Source: Pseudoalteromonas phenolica (GTDB lineage: Bacteria; Pseudomonadota; Gammaproteobacteria; Enterobacterales; Alteromonadaceae). Taken from it: 64,000 bases of DNA. Position numbers and translations under genes: made by a program. This document shows, in pieces, positions 53,089 through 61,932 of the stretch. Every line of letters begins with the position of its first letter. The stretch's first letter is position 1. The stretch lies in the NCBI RefSeq assembly GCF_005886345.1, contig NZ_PNEC01000054.1, forward strand, positions 62,001 to 126,000, in the 5' to 3' direction. The notes below the pieces were generated by a model. The model made no database searches, had not been told where the DNA came from, and saw only the letters and a program-made list of their open reading frames with translations.

Positions 53089-54038
53089 TGATGCAACAAG
53101 CCGTATTCGATACATCGCAATGGTTAACTCAGTGTCACAGTAATGGCGCTGAGCTCGACTTAAAAGAATTGCTTTACTACAAATCTAAAGCACACCTTTT
53201 GTCTTTAAAACCGAAAAAGCGCATTCAAAGCAGCCAAGCAGGCCAATACCTTGCGCCACACAAAGGCCGCGGGATGGAGTTTGCTGAAGTTCGCCAATAT
53301 CAATATGGTGACGACATTCGTGCCATCGACTGGCGAGTCACGGCCCGTACAGGCATTACTCACACTAAGCTCTATCAAGAAGAAAAAGAGCGACCGGTAT
53401 TTGTGTTCACCGATTTATCAAACAGTATGTTGTTTGGCTCGCAGCTTTTACTGAAATCTGTGCAAGCCGCACATTTAAGTGCGCTTGTGGCTTGGTCCGC
53501 ATGTCAACGTGGCGACCGTTTAGGCGGCATTGTATTTAGTGAATACGCCCATCATGAATTAAAACCTACAGCACGTGATAAAGGCGTGCTGTCGTTAAGT
53601 CATCAATTGGTCGACATTCACAAGCAAGCTTTTGCTAACCGAGAACAAAACGCTGTGAATCGCTTTTCCGATAACTTAAAACGCTTAACGCACTTAGCCA
53701 AGCCAGGCAGCTTAATTTACCTCATCTCTGATTTTAATCACCTGCAAGAAGCCGATTTCAAACAGCTTGAACGTCTAGCGCGCCACTGTGAACTAATTGG
53801 TTGTCAGATAAGTGATCCGTTCGAACATCAATTACCTGCCTACCAAGATGCCATCAAGGTCGATGCCGAAGGCCAATCTTGGACGTTGCCACTGATGAAC
53901 AAACAATTTAGAGACAAGTTTGCAGAGCAAACTACGCAAGTGTTTAACCAGCGCTTTCAACGATTACAACGCACAGGCATGAGCATGTTGAACTTTTCAG
54001 CAGCCCACCCTATTGAACAGCAAGTAGTGAGACTTTAA
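53088..54038 (+). CDS. DUF58 protein of the MoxR/Bat cluster
   Basis: The protein has 316 residues. The DUF58 signature GRGMEFAEVRQYQYGDDIRAIDWRVTARTG lies near residues 61-90, followed by a VWA-like fold (PVFVFTDLSNSMLFGS with DLSNS metal-site pattern). Function is thought to be as an adapter between the MoxR ATPase and the VWA proteins; this is family inference. It overlaps moxR by one base and precedes the DUF4381 gene by four bases. Confidence 0.92.
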   Translation: MMQQAVFDTSQWLTQCHSNGAELDLKELLYYKSKAHLLSLKPKKRIQSSQAGQYLAPHKGRGMEFAEVRQYQYGDDIRAIDWRVTARTGITHTKLYQEEKERPVFVFTDLSNSMLFGSQLLLKSVQAAHLSALVAWSACQRGDRLGGIVFSEYAHHELKPTARDKGVLSLSHQLVDIHKQAFANREQNAVNRFSDNLKRLTHLAKPGSLIYLISDFNHLQEADFKQLERLARHCELIGCQISDPFEHQLPAYQDAIKVDAEGQSWTLPLMNKQFRDKFAEQTTQVFNQRFQRLQRTGMSMLNFSAAHPIEQQVVRL

Positions 54039-54041
54039 CCG

Positions 54042-54476
54042 ATGCAAGCTTCACCACTCGACGCACTTCATGATGTTTTACCACCAGAGCAAGTAGCTTG
54101 GTGGCCATTGTCGCTGCCAACTTGGGCGGTGATAATCACTTTACTTATTTTGCTTATCACACTTGGCATGTGGCTTTATAAGCGTAAGCAGTTTTTAAAA
54201 GCCAAAAAAGCCGCCATAGAGCTGGCTAAACAACAAAGTGATGATGCGCAGCAACTGCATATAATCTTAAAACGCCTCGTAAAACATTATTACGGTGCGC
54301 CTTTGACTTCATTGCCTACTAAAAAGTGGCAAAGCATTTTAAATACACTCAGTGGCGAACAGTTTTCTGAACAGGCGCTACATAGCTTATATGGCCCAGA
54401 GAACAACCCTGAATTAGCCAAGCAACTATTTAATGCCATCAAAAATCTAAAACTCAAGGAGGCCATTGATGTTTGA
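54042..54476 (+). CDS. DUF4381 membrane protein of the Bat cluster
   Basis: The protein has 144 residues with one membrane span (about residues 28-48, WAVIITLLILLITLGMWLY) after a short proline-rich start (DALHDVLPPEQVAWWPLSLP). A basic helical cytoplasmic part follows. This family always lies in MoxR-DUF58-VWA operons. It overlaps the next gene by eight bases. Confidence 0.85.
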   Translation: MQASPLDALHDVLPPEQVAWWPLSLPTWAVIITLLILLITLGMWLYKRKQFLKAKKAAIELAKQQSDDAQQLHIILKRLVKHYYGAPLTSLPTKKWQSILNTLSGEQFSEQALHSLYGPENNPELAKQLFNAIKNLKLKEAIDV

Positions 54477-55467
54477 ATTTAGCTGGCCTTGGGCGTTTTT
54501 ACTGTTACCTTTACCTTGGATTTTAAGGCGATTTACCGCCAGTACAGAGCAAGCCAAACAAAGGCTACGTATGCCTATATTTGCCCAGTTTTCTAAACTG
54601 GCGCCAAGCCTCAAAGAGTCAAAGCAAAAAACCAACTGGTTCGAAGCGCTAGTTTGGTTGTGTTTGGTTATTGCTGCAGCTAACCCACAATACTTAGACG
54701 ACCCTGTTACTTTGCCCAATGAAGGTCGCGATATTATGCTAGCAGTGGATTTATCGGGTTCGATGGATGAGCAAGATATGGAGTATCAAGGCCGTTATGT
54801 AGACAGATTATCAGTGGTGAAAGCGGTTTTAGGTGACTTTATCGAACAGCGTCAAGGCGATCGCCTCGGGCTGATTTTATTCGCTGACACGGCCTTTTTA
54901 CAAACTCCGCTTACGCGAGATTTAGACACAGTGAGTCAAATGCTTAGCGAAGCGCAAACTGGCCTTGTAGGCCGTGCCACCGCAATTGGTGATGCTTTGG
55001 GTCTAGCCGTAAAACGTTTTAGCCAAAAGCAAGACAGTAACCGTATTCTTATATTGCTGACCGATGGCCAAAATACCGCGGGTAACCTAGAGCCCGATGA
55101 AGCGCTTATTTTAGCGCGCGAAGAAGGCATTAAGGTTTACACCGTTGGTGTTGGCTCTGATGGTCGTGGCGGCTTTAGTCTATTTGGCATGGGCGGGATC
55201 GGCGGCAGTAACATTGATGAAGCCACGTTAAATAAAATTGCCACCGAAACTGGCGGCTTATACTTTAGAGCAAAAGACGTCGCTGGCCTTCAGCAAATCT
55301 ATCAAGAGCTCGATAAACTAGAGCCTGTCAGCGACGAAAATGAAACCTTCAGACCGCAAATCGCCTTGTTCTTTTGGCCTCTAGCAGCAGCACTGGTATT
55401 ACTGATGCTTAATCAACTGTACGTTAATCTTGCACGACTGCTTTCACGTTCTGGTAAGGAGGCTTAA
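54469..55467 (+). CDS. BatA-type membrane VWA protein
   Basis: The protein has 332 residues: N-terminal span (FSWPWAFLLLPLPWIL), a second near residue 60, a VWA domain with intact metal-binding motif DLSGSMDEQD (DxSxS), a later LLTDGQNTAGN, and a C-terminal span (IALFFWPLAAALVLLML). ATG 54469 is chosen since AAGGAGG stands six bases upstream. It forms, with the next protein, the membrane Bat complex, linked in Bacteroides to oxygen tolerance. Periplasmic VWA is inferred from topology. Confidence 0.9.
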   Translation: MFEFSWPWAFLLLPLPWILRRFTASTEQAKQRLRMPIFAQFSKLAPSLKESKQKTNWFEALVWLCLVIAAANPQYLDDPVTLPNEGRDIMLAVDLSGSMDEQDMEYQGRYVDRLSVVKAVLGDFIEQRQGDRLGLILFADTAFLQTPLTRDLDTVSQMLSEAQTGLVGRATAIGDALGLAVKRFSQKQDSNRILILLTDGQNTAGNLEPDEALILAREEGIKVYTVGVGSDGRGGFSLFGMGGIGGSNIDEATLNKIATETGGLYFRAKDVAGLQQIYQELDKLEPVSDENETFRPQIALFFWPLAAALVLLMLNQLYVNLARLLSRSGKEA

Positions 55468-57356
55468 TGATGGAATTTGAATTTTTAAGACCCCTACTGT
55501 TACTTTTAATTATCCCTTGGGCCATCTTAACCACGGTACAAGTGCTAAATAAAAGCCGAAGCAATAAATCTGGATTAATTGCGCCGCATTTAGCCCATGC
55601 GATGCTAACCGAAGGTAAAGCAAGCAAACAAACAAACCCGTGGCTGCTGGCGCTATTTACCTTGCTATGCATTATTTTTATTGCAGGCCCAAGCTTTGAA
55701 AAGCAAGAAGTGCCGGTATTTAAGTCAAAACAAGCGCGTGTGGTTGTGATGGACATGTCTTATTCGATGTTCTCAACCGACATTAAACCTGACCGCCTCA
55801 CTCAAGCGCGCTTTAAAGCACTCGACATGGTCGAGCTGTTTAAAGAAGGCGAAACCGCATTAGTTGCCTACGCTGGCGATGCGTTTACCGTGTCTCCACT
55901 GACTTCTGATGCCAGTACATTAAGTAATTTAATTCCAAGTCTTAGCCCTGAGATTATGCCCAGTAAAGGCTCAAATGTTTACGCAGGTATTGACCAAGCT
56001 ATGCAACTGTTGTCTCAAGCGGGGTACATACAAGGCGAGATTATTTTAATTACTGACGGGCTTGATCAGAATGATGTCGATGAAGTTCGAGAAGCCATGC
56101 AAAGCAGTAAGTTTACATTAAGCATCTATGCCATAGGCACCGCACAAGGTGCGCCGATTGCATTACCAGAAGGCGGATTTATGAAAGGTCGCAGCGGTGA
56201 AATAGTCATTCCAAGATTGAATGTGGCGCCCCTTAGAAACCTCGCTGCCGTCAGTGGTGGTCAGTTTTCAGCATACACGCCAGGTGCTGAAGATATTCAA
56301 GTGTTTGCGCCAACAGCGAGTTCTAGCGAAGCAGATCAGACTGATAAAGAAAACAAAATACTTTGGCGCATTGATGCAGGTAAATATGGCTTAATTTTAC
56401 TTATTCCATTGGCATTGTTACTACTACGCAAGTCAGCATTGGTATTATGTGCACTATTCTTTATGTTGCCACTGTCTCAACCAGCTCATGCAGCAGATTG
56501 GCAATCTTGGTTTAAAAATACCGACCAAAATGCCTTATCGGCATATCAATCTAAAGAGTTTGAAAAAGCGGCTGTCGCAGATAACAGTGATTTAAAAGGC
56601 GCAGCACTTTATAAACAAGGCCAGTATGAGCAAGCCGCCGCCGCATTGAAGAACAGCCCCTCGGCGATTGGTCAGTACAATTATGGCAATGCCCTTGCCC
56701 AACTTGGCAAACTGGATGAAGCCATTGCCGCTTATGAGCAAGCGCTAAAGCAGAATCCTGATTTTGACCAAGCTAAAGAAAACAAAGCCCTGCTAGAGCA
56801 AATGAAGCAACAACAAGAGCAGCAACAACAGAATCAATCTCAAGATGGTGAGAATAATCAAGATCAACAATCAGGTGAACAGTCAGATCAACAAGGCCAA
56901 TCAGACAAATCTGAGCAAGGTCAACAAGACCCGCAGCAAGGCGAGTCTGGCGAGCAATCTGACCAGCAACAAGGCGAACAGTCTGAGCAAGATGCCGAAC
57001 AACAAAACTCGGGCCAGCAAAACTCTGATCAGCAAAACAAGCCTGATATGCAAGCCGACGCACAACAGCAGCAAAATCGAGCTGAGCAAAAAAACGGCGA
57101 GCAATCTGAGCAACAAGCCCAACCTCAGCCGCAACAAGCCACAGAAAACAATGAACAACAAGGTCAGCAGCAAATGATGCAATCGGCTCAAGCTAAGCCA
57201 ATGACCCCTGAAGAAAAAGAAAAAGCGCAGCAGTTAAACCAGTTACTCAGGAAAGTACCTGATGACCCTGCCATTCTATTACGAAACAAAATGCGCTTAG
57301 AGGCCCAAAAAAGAGCCCAACAACGTCGCCTTGGAGGATCTAAACAATCATGGTAA
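55467..57356 (+). CDS. BatB/BatC fusion: VWA domain plus TPR and Gln-rich region
   Basis: The protein has 629 residues: a span at the start, a VWA domain with MDMSYSMFSTD (DxSxS) and ILITDGLDQNDVDE, and a second membrane segment near 305-340. TPR repeats follow around 345-440 (IGQYNYGNALAQLGKLDEAIAAYEQALKQNPDF). A very glutamine/glutamate/serine/aspartate-rich low-complexity stretch spans about 447-575, then a short basic tail. In other bacteria batB and batC are separate genes. Two ATGs (55467, 55470) fit the GGAGG site. It overlaps batA by one base. Confidence 0.9.
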   Translation: MMEFEFLRPLLLLLIIPWAILTTVQVLNKSRSNKSGLIAPHLAHAMLTEGKASKQTNPWLLALFTLLCIIFIAGPSFEKQEVPVFKSKQARVVVMDMSYSMFSTDIKPDRLTQARFKALDMVELFKEGETALVAYAGDAFTVSPLTSDASTLSNLIPSLSPEIMPSKGSNVYAGIDQAMQLLSQAGYIQGEIILITDGLDQNDVDEVREAMQSSKFTLSIYAIGTAQGAPIALPEGGFMKGRSGEIVIPRLNVAPLRNLAAVSGGQFSAYTPGAEDIQVFAPTASSSEADQTDKENKILWRIDAGKYGLILLIPLALLLLRKSALVLCALFFMLPLSQPAHAADWQSWFKNTDQNALSAYQSKEFEKAAVADNSDLKGAALYKQGQYEQAAAALKNSPSAIGQYNYGNALAQLGKLDEAIAAYEQALKQNPDFDQAKENKALLEQMKQQQEQQQQNQSQDGENNQDQQSGEQSDQQGQSDKSEQGQQDPQQGESGEQSDQQQGEQSEQDAEQQNSGQQNSDQQNKPDMQADAQQQQNRAEQKNGEQSEQQAQPQPQQATENNEQQGQQQMMQSAQAKPMTPEEKEKAQQLNQLLRKVPDDPAILLRNKMRLEAQKRAQQRRLGGSKQSW

Positions 57357-58981
57357 CCCGTTTTTATATTGCCTGTGTGTTTTTACTGTTTAGCACAGCG
57401 AGCGTCGCTTTTGACAAGTTAACCGCATCGGTAGACAGAAACCCTGTTTCAGTGGGCGAATACTTTACCCTAACTATTTCTGCCAACGGTCTTATTAAAA
57501 GTCAACAGCCTGATACCAGTGCCTTGGCGAGACAATTTGTGATGGGCCCTATAAGTAAAAGTGAGAACAGGCTTGTCATAAATGGTCGATTGAATAGTGA
57601 AACCACTTGGCAAATGCAACTCATGTCGCGTAAAGCGGGCGACATTACGATCCCAGCTTTCACTGTTTCTGGTAAAAGTAGCGACCCAATCAAACTAAAA
57701 GTGGTTGCACGCAGTAACGATGCCGATGAACAAAAAGACATCTTTATCAAAACCGAGTTAAAGCCAAGCAAGTTGTTTGTTCAACAAGCAGGCCTTTACA
57801 CGGTTAAACTTTATTTAGGTAAAGACCTATTAGACGGGCAACTGTCAGCGCCCGCTATGGAAGACGCGCAAGTCACACTTCTTGGTAAGCAAAAAGAAGA
57901 CTATGAAGTAGTTGATGGTCGCCGTTATATGGTCATTAGCCGAGAGTATCTACTTCAACCTCAAAAAAGTGGTGAATATACTATCGAGCCGCCAATTTTT
58001 AATGGTCAAGTTAGAGAGAATTATCGCCGTATGTCGGTCTCTGCCATGGGCAAAGCTGAAACAATTGACGTGCAACCTGTGCCTGAAACCTACAATGGCG
58101 CATGGTTACCCAGTGAGTTAGTCAATTTAAGTGAAGAGTTTCAGCCTATCTCTGATGAAGTGGTGGTTGGCACACCAATCACGCGTACTATCACCCTGAC
58201 CGCATTAGGGGTGACTAAAGAGCAGTTGCCTGAAATTCGATTACCAGAAGTCGATGGCTTTAGAAGCTACCCAGATGAGAGCGAGCGTAACCAACTTGCA
58301 CGAGATGGTCGGGTGATCTCACAACTTGTCAGCTCGTATGCGCTGGTACCACAAACACCTGGCACTTACACCCTACCTGAAGTAAAACTGCCTTGGTTCA
58401 ATACAGTGATTAACCGTGTGCAATATGCGACCTTGCCAGCTCGTACGCTGACCGTTATTGCCGATCCGAATCAAACGGCGCCAGCTATACCAAACATGAC
58501 AGCACCATTGCAAAATCAACAGGCAATCGAGCCAACGATTGTTGAAGTCTCAGTTGAAAAGACGCTGCTTGATTGGATCATTTTAATATCGGGCTATGTG
58601 CTTTGGGTATTCACTTTGATTTTTGTTTGGCTTGGTTTTATCGTTCGAAAAAAACCAGCGATTGAAACTGAAACCAATGACACATTCAAACCAAGAATGA
58701 GTTTGAGCTTGCTAACACAAGCGGCTAAAGCGAACGATAAAACGCGCTTTTATCAGTTATTAAGTGAGTTTGTTACTACTGAGCTCACTACAACCTCTTT
58801 TAGCCAGTGGCTAAAAGAGTTAGATAACGCTGAGCTAAAAGCAGAAATTGTAAACTTACAAGCAGCCCTTTATAGTGAAGGGGCGGCTTCTGCAAATCTT
58901 GAGAAAATTGCTAAGCTCATATCTCAAATTGAGAAAAACCAAGCAGATCAGGAACGTAGCTCGCTACAGCCTCTGTACTGA
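57350..58981 (+). CDS. BatD-type protein
   Basis: The protein has 543 residues with a signal peptide (FYIACVFLLFSTASVAF). The mature part has Ig-like repeats (KLTASVDRNPVSVGEYFTLTISANG; REYLLQPQKSGEYTIEPP), then one membrane span (ILISGYVLWVFTLIFVWLGFIV, about 410-432) and a helical cytoplasmic tail. It is the last Bat gene. Its start overlaps the end of the BatB/C gene by seven bases, so the cluster moxR-DUF58-DUF4381-batA-batBC-batD is one operon. The sigma-factor gene follows about 50 bases later and could be in the same transcript. Confidence 0.88.
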   Translation: MVTRFYIACVFLLFSTASVAFDKLTASVDRNPVSVGEYFTLTISANGLIKSQQPDTSALARQFVMGPISKSENRLVINGRLNSETTWQMQLMSRKAGDITIPAFTVSGKSSDPIKLKVVARSNDADEQKDIFIKTELKPSKLFVQQAGLYTVKLYLGKDLLDGQLSAPAMEDAQVTLLGKQKEDYEVVDGRRYMVISREYLLQPQKSGEYTIEPPIFNGQVRENYRRMSVSAMGKAETIDVQPVPETYNGAWLPSELVNLSEEFQPISDEVVVGTPITRTITLTALGVTKEQLPEIRLPEVDGFRSYPDESERNQLARDGRVISQLVSSYALVPQTPGTYTLPEVKLPWFNTVINRVQYATLPARTLTVIADPNQTAPAIPNMTAPLQNQQAIEPTIVEVSVEKTLLDWIILISGYVLWVFTLIFVWLGFIVRKKPAIETETNDTFKPRMSLSLLTQAAKANDKTRFYQLLSEFVTTELTTTSFSQWLKELDNAELKAEIVNLQAALYSEGAASANLEKIAKLISQIEKNQADQERSSLQPLY

Positions 58982-59034
58982 AAATTTTTATGAAAAGTGT
59001 GTAAGAAAAACTTACTTACTAAGGTCTATTGGGT

Positions 59035-59550
59035 ATGACCAAAAAACAACAGCGCTACGAAGAGTTGGTTAAGCAGTATCAGACGGAGCTTTATCGCTTT
59101 GCCTACTGGCTTAGCAAAGATCCGACCGTAGCAGAAGACTTAGTACAAGAGACGTTTTTGCGTGCGTGGCGAGCTTTAGATTCTTTACAAGATGAGAAAG
59201 CGGTAAAGCCTTGGTTATTAACCATAGTACGTCGCGAAAATGCGAGACGATTTGAACGTAAACAATTCGATTATGCCGATGTCGACAACGACACCATAGT
59301 CGATAACCAAAGCACCACATTAGATTCAGAGATGGAACAAACGGTGATCCAAAGACAAATAAGTCAGCTCTCGATTGAATATAGAGAGCCGTTACTTTTG
59401 CAAGTTGTCATGGGGTGCTCTGGTGATGAAATAGCTGAGATTTTAGAGCTGAACAAAAACACTGTAATGACGCGTCTTTATCGCGCACGCAACCAATTGA
59501 AAGAGGCATTAATGTCTCAACCACAAACCATGACGGGGGCCACAAACTGA
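59035..59550 (+). CDS. RNA polymerase sigma factor, ECF type
   Basis: The protein has 171 residues: sigma region 2 (LYRFAYWLSKDPTVAEDLVQETFLRAWRAL) and region 4 with helix-turn-helix (QVVMGCSGDEIAEILELNKNTVMTRLYRARNQLK). It lacks regions 1 and 3, as ECF factors do. ATG 59035 is used; a TTG two codons earlier (59029) is possible. The stop overlaps the start of the DUF3379 gene by one base, the usual arrangement for a sigma factor with its regulator. Its targets are unknown; a role in envelope stress is a guess from the context. Confidence 0.92.
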   Translation: MTKKQQRYEELVKQYQTELYRFAYWLSKDPTVAEDLVQETFLRAWRALDSLQDEKAVKPWLLTIVRRENARRFERKQFDYADVDNDTIVDNQSTTLDSEMEQTVIQRQISQLSIEYREPLLLQVVMGCSGDEIAEILELNKNTVMTRLYRARNQLKEALMSQPQTMTGATN

Positions 59551-60263
59551 TGGATGAATTAGAATTTCGTCGTCGCGCATTTGCCGATCCCAACGATCCA
59601 GAAGTCATTGCGTTTGCACAGCAGAACCCTGAACATCAAAAGCTGCTAGATGAGCTAATGATGTTAGACGACAAAATAAACCTAGCACTTGATATACCCG
59701 TGCCACCAGATCTCACTGAAAAGCTGATGACGCAAACCAAAGAGGCGCCTGCAAGTAATGTGACGCAAGGCTGGTTTGGCCGTTTTAACAAGCCTTTTGC
59801 GACCGCAGCATCAATCACATTGGCGGTCAGCTTATACTTCTTGAGTGTGGGTGGCTCGAATGACCTTCAGGCTGGTGAACATGCATTGGCGCATGTTTAT
59901 TATGAAGTAAAAGCGCTAGAGCGCGACAAAGAGGTTGGCCTACAAGCGGTCAACGAGAAGCTTGCCATGTTAGGAGGGAAATTTGAGTCTTTACCTGGCA
60001 AAGTAACCTATGCGACTTTTTGTCATTTTAAAGGGCAGCGCAGTTTACACCTAATCTTTCAATCCGATCACGGCCCTGTCACTGTGTTTGTTGTACCGCA
60101 CTCAGGTGACGTTCAAGACAAGCAATTGGGTGAATTTAACGATGCCCGCTTTGCTGGTGTGATCTCAAGTGAAGATAAAGCCAATATGATCTTGGTGGCT
60201 GACAGAAATTCACCGGTCAATGACTATCAAGAAGACGTACAACAAGCGCTCCGCTGGTTATAG
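59550..60263 (+). CDS. DUF3379 membrane protein, probable anti-sigma partner
   Basis: The protein has 237 residues: a cytoplasmic N-terminus with MDELEFRRRAFADPNDPEVIAFAQ, one membrane span (PFATAASITLAVSLYFLSVGG, near residues 89-108) and a periplasmic C-terminal domain (KVTYATFCHFKGQRSLHLIFQ, GPVTVFVVPHSG). The layout is that of a transmembrane anti-sigma factor, and the gene is translationally coupled to the ECF gene; direct evidence is lacking. A symmetric terminator follows. Confidence 0.8.
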   Translation: MDELEFRRRAFADPNDPEVIAFAQQNPEHQKLLDELMMLDDKINLALDIPVPPDLTEKLMTQTKEAPASNVTQGWFGRFNKPFATAASITLAVSLYFLSVGGSNDLQAGEHALAHVYYEVKALERDKEVGLQAVNEKLAMLGGKFESLPGKVTYATFCHFKGQRSLHLIFQSDHGPVTVFVVPHSGDVQDKQLGEFNDARFAGVISSEDKANMILVADRNSPVNDYQEDVQQALRWL

Positions 60264-60281
60264 GCCTCATACAAAGATAAA

Positions 60282-60306
60282 AAAAGGCGCATGATGCGCC
60301 TTTTTA
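60282..60306. terminator. Bidirectional terminator between DUF3379 and M17 aminopeptidase genes
   Basis: AAAAAGGCGCAT and ATGCGCCTTTTT form a nearly perfect palindrome with runs of A and T, serving both convergent genes. Confidence 0.85.
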
Positions 60307-60326
60307 CTTTTATAAATCACATAGGT

Positions 60327-61859
60327 TTATAAGCAATATCTAGCAAATAAACTCGCGACTGTTGCCGCAGTTGGCTTGCCGTGCTGCCAATCACCACCTT
60401 CAACACCAGAACCTGCAATGTCCATGTGTACATAAGGTAGAGGCTGCTCTGAGTCTAAGCCGTGCTTGTCTAGGCCACCCACTAGCGCTAAGAACGCCAT
60501 CGGGAATTGGTGACCACGTGCTGTAACCGCTGATGGTGCATTGTTACTTGAAAGTACATCATCAGCTAACGTACGTGGCTGAACGAAGTCGTAGTCTTCG
60601 CGACGGCTACGATTTACTTCTGCTGCATCTGCCCATAAGTCACCTAAGTCAGCAATCTGGCGAGATACATTCGCTGCGCGAGCTGGGCCATTCTCAACAT
60701 ACGCACTGTAAGGACCCACAGCGCGAGCAGCGTGACCAGTTAATGTTGCCACAGTAAATAGCTCAGGGTTTACTTCATTCTTCGCAAGGTCTTTCACTTC
60801 ACTCAGTAGGTCGCCCATTGCCAGACGGCCTTCTGCATCTGTGTTACCGATACGAACGCGTAACCCTTCACGACATGTGATGATTTCATCTGGTACGAAA
60901 CAATCAGAGCCAATTGAGTTACGAACAACCGCTAAATACGCAATCACTTTAACACCTTTAGGCTGGTAATCAGCTACTGCTTTCATGAAGCCTGCCACCG
61001 ATGCTGCACCGCCTTTGTCACGGCTCATACCTGCCATGAAACCACCGACTTTAAGGTCTGCACCACCTGTGTCATACACTAAGCCTTTACCTACGAATAG
61101 TAAGGTTCTTTCAACGTCTCCTTCAGGCTCATAGGTCATTTTCACAACGCGAGGATGATGGCGCTCTACCGCATAAGACGCGCGCGCGACGGTCGCAAGC
61201 ATTGGGTAGTCTTTGTTGATTGTGTCAATGCTATCGATCACTTCAACATCGACCACTGAGTCTTTTAACAGCTCAACACAGTAATCAGCAAATTTAGGTG
61301 GTGCCATACGCTCTGGCTCAGTACCACATAAATCTCTTGCCGCATACTGGCCTGCTGCAATGGCATTTAACTGCTTAACTTGCTCTTCGCTAGCACCCGC
61401 TAAAAATACCTGCTTAACCGGCTCAATGCTCTCACCGTGATATTCTCTTGCTTCAAGAGGCTGCCATAACGCTTGGCACATGCCTAAAAATGCAACTTCT
61501 AAAGCTTGCGTGTAACGCGCATCATCAGCAATAGACGCAAGCTGTAACACAGGCTGAGTAACACCTGCTGCTTTGGCTTCGGTGATAGCGCTTTTAGCAG
61601 CTTCGAAGATACGACGTACGTCATCATAGTCACGTGTTAATGGCCCAGTTGGTGCCACAATAAGACGTTTGCCCGGTAAGTTCTCTGCAAATAGTAATGA
61701 TGCTTTTTGTTTAATACGCGCATCAATTGCCAGTGCAGGTGCAACAATTTCATTTAGTTCTGCTTGACCTAAATCTTCAACATTGCCGGTGATCACAATG
61801 ACAGCATCTGCGTCAGTTGGAAGATTACCGTTAAAAGCAATCGCGAGAGGAAAAGACAT
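60327..61859 (-). CDS. Leucyl aminopeptidase-family (M17) metallopeptidase
   Basis: The protein has 510 residues. All M17 metal and catalytic residues are in register: lysine, aspartate (+5) and lysine (+12) in GKGLVYDTGGADLK, aspartate of SRDKGG (+23), and NTDAEGRLAMGD with D, E and R. It removes N-terminal residues from peptides in the cytoplasm. The spacing matches E. coli PepA, but overall sequence near the motif (KVGGFMAGM) resembles the less-studied PepB-like group. A terminator-like hairpin lies immediately before the ATG. Confidence 0.9.
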   Translation of the reverse strand: MSFPLAIAFNGNLPTDADAVIVITGNVEDLGQAELNEIVAPALAIDARIKQKASLLFAENLPGKRLIVAPTGPLTRDYDDVRRIFEAAKSAITEAKAAGVTQPVLQLASIADDARYTQALEVAFLGMCQALWQPLEAREYHGESIEPVKQVFLAGASEEQVKQLNAIAAGQYAARDLCGTEPERMAPPKFADYCVELLKDSVVDVEVIDSIDTINKDYPMLATVARASYAVERHHPRVVKMTYEPEGDVERTLLFVGKGLVYDTGGADLKVGGFMAGMSRDKGGAASVAGFMKAVADYQPKGVKVIAYLAVVRNSIGSDCFVPDEIITCREGLRVRIGNTDAEGRLAMGDLLSEVKDLAKNEVNPELFTVATLTGHAARAVGPYSAYVENGPARAANVSRQIADLGDLWADAAEVNRSRREDYDFVQPRTLADDVLSSNNAPSAVTARGHQFPMAFLALVGGLDKHGLDSEQPLPYVHMDIAGSGVEGGDWQHGKPTAATVASLFARYCL

Positions 61860-61892
61860 AAAAAAGGCCCTTATTGTTATTCAATTAGGGCC
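61860..61892 (-). terminator. Terminator-like hairpin directly before the M17 start codon
   Basis: On the minus strand GGCCCT, a 15-base loop, AGGGCC, then a T-run of five to six that abuts ATG 61859. It can end the cstA transcript; it may also affect translation of the peptidase because its right arm holds the only purine-rich stretch (AAGGG) before the ATG. Confidence 0.6.
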
Positions 61893-61932
61893 AATTATCG
61901 GTTATTTACTTTGCTATTTCTAGCAATTGAGA

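Noticed and set aside
56773..57191. Leucine- and arginine-rich frames on the strand opposite the Gln-rich part of the BatB/C gene
   Set aside because: Antisense to CAA/CAG repeats always gives Leu-rich open frames; no ribosome sites or sensible starts.
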